Assembly (NCBI RefSeq): GCF_003362725.1
Contig: NZ_QKTV01000002.1
Location: 62,001 to 126,000 of the forward strand
From: Winogradskyella aurantiaca
GTDB taxonomy: Bacteria; Bacteroidota; Bacteroidia; Flavobacteriales; Flavobacteriaceae
DNA: 64,000 nt
Direction of reading: 5' to 3'
Shown: in pieces, positions 63,322 through 64,000 of the stretch
Layout: every line of letters begins with the position of its first letter
How positions within the stretch are numbered: the first letter of the stretch is position 1
Program-made: the position numbers and the translations under genes
Notes under the pieces: generated by a model
Databases searched by the model: none
Told to the model about the DNA's origin: nothing
The model's input: only the letters and a program-made list of their open reading frames with translations

Positions 63322-64000
63322 TTAAATGGTCATAGAAAATAACTGCGTATCAGGTTTTTTACGCTGTAATAGGAGGTCGAAAGCCATACATATATTTCTT
63401 ATGAATGGTCGTCCTTTTTTAGTCACAAGGAGTGTATTTGCTTCAAAATAAAGCAACCCGTCATTTTTAAACTCCTTTAATTGCTCGAGTACATCAGGTA
63501 ATTCAGCAAACCTAAGGTTTTCAGAATTCCATGACGTTTTAAACTGACACATTAAATTAAGAATGTGCTGTCTTATAATTAGATCTTCATAAGACAGTAT
63601 ATGCCCGCGAAAGACCGGGATTTTGTCAATATCCAGTAGCCTGTAGTAGTCCTCAATGGATTTGGCATTTTGGGCGAATCCTTGCCAACTGTCGCTTATA
63701 GATGAAGCACCTAAACCAATCATAGCATGACTTTTAGCGGCGGTATATCCCATAAAATTTCGATGTAACTCGCCATTATAAATGGCTGTGGCTAAAGAAT
63801 CTTCAGGTAATGCAAAATGATCCATACCTATCTCCAGATAACCCGATTGTATTAAATCTCTTTTAGCCAACTCATATTGTTGACGCTTCAATTCTGGTGA
63901 CGGCAAATCAGCATCTTTAAAGCCTCGTTGTCCATTACCTTTAATCCAGGGTACATGCGCATAGCTATACAAAGCTATTCTGTCTGGCATGATTTGCTTT
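63322..64000 (-). CDS. hemN: oxygen-independent coproporphyrinogen III oxidase, C-terminal part (cut by window end)
   Basis: Only the C-terminal 226 codons are inside the window; the frame is open to base 64000 and must continue beyond it. The sequence DRIALYSYAHVPWIKGNGQ and the later IGLGASSISDSWQGFAQNAK match HemN, the radical SAM enzyme that makes protoporphyrinogen IX without oxygen. The N-terminal C-x3-C-x2-C cluster motif would be off the edge. An internal ATG at 63990 is unlikely to be the real start. It fits beside the cbb3 genes, since the oxidase needs haem at low oxygen. Confidence 0.9.
   Translation of the reverse strand, partial: KQIMPDRIALYSYAHVPWIKGNGQRGFKDADLPSPELKRQQYELAKRDLIQSGYLEIGMDHFALPEDSLATAIYNGELHRNFMGYTAAKSHAMIGLGASSISDSWQGFAQNAKSIEDYYRLLDIDKIPVFRGHILSYEDLIIRQHILNLMCQFKTSWNSENLRFAELPDVLEQLKEFKNDGLLYFEANTLLVTKKGRPFIRNICMAFDLLLQRKKPDTQLFSMTI

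Noticed and set aside
1-64000. CRISPR arrays, tRNA or rRNA genes, insertion sequences, prophage or defence islands
   Set aside because: I saw no spaced direct repeats, transposase or integrase motifs, terminal inverted repeats or cloverleaf-like segments while reading. A tRNA/ncRNA covariance search was not possible here.

Overview
The window looks like a chromosomal segment of a marine-type member of the Flavobacteriaceae (Bacteroidota). The base composition is AT-rich. Promoters carry the Bacteroidota -7 element TAnnTTTG, usually without clear Shine-Dalgarno sequences. The gene content fits the group: a type IX secretion (T9SS) C-terminal domain, DUF4199 and DUF4476 proteins, a fused CcoN-CcoO oxidase subunit and a one-gene PurL. 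I saw no rRNA, tRNA, CRISPR array, prophage or insertion sequence. The genus cannot be fixed from sequence reading alone.

Layout. 0.1-5.3 kb: DUF4199 protein, GT2 glycosyltransferase, phosphohexomutase and an MsbA-like ABC exporter. 5.5-7.1 kb: an ECF sigma factor, a one-TM putative anti-sigma protein with two VPK-x-YF repeats, and a small CpxP/Spy-like periplasmic protein. 7.1-16 kb: BNR lipoprotein, RsmB-like methyltransferase, secreted endonuclease I (FN3, lamin-tail and T9SS domains), fructosamine kinase and PurL. 16.2-21.4 kb: a universal stress protein facing a fermentative operon pflB-pflA-OFA transporter, whose transporter gene has an in-frame TAA at codon 14. 21.7-29.5 kb: acyl-CoA synthetase, then a MarR regulator heading a fadN-fadA-fadE beta-oxidation operon with two palindromic operators. 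29.6-35.5 kb: secreted or envelope proteins of uncertain role, with a decayed stretch holding a T9SS-domain relic and a broken small secreted gene. 35.5-40.2 kb: GH15 enzyme divergent from a fused OtsA-OtsB trehalose enzyme, then a TMEM175-like channel. 40.2-52.9 kb: M28 and M1 peptidases, YdeI-like protein, sulfatase, DUF2490 protein, a VWA/MoxR-type pair, a large BNR-propeller protein and a lipoprotein. 53-64 kb: an Fnr-like regulator divergent from the complete cbb3 oxidase cluster ccoI-S-NO-Q-P-G-H-TauE/SafE, then a universal stress protein and hemN (cut by the window end).

How it fits together. Pyruvate formate-lyase, the high-affinity cbb3 oxidase and the oxygen-independent haem enzyme HemN form a low-oxygen programme. 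Three promoters (pflB, ccoI, ccoS-NOQP) each carry a TGAY-N4-RTCA palindrome whose centre lies exactly 36.5 bp from the last G of the -7 element. That is the geometry of class II Fnr activation, and the regulator encoded next to ccoI is the obvious candidate. This shared spacing is the strongest non-obvious signal in the window. I did not find a clear new defence or biosynthetic system; the other notable points are single-gene lesions, domain fusions and regulatory structures.
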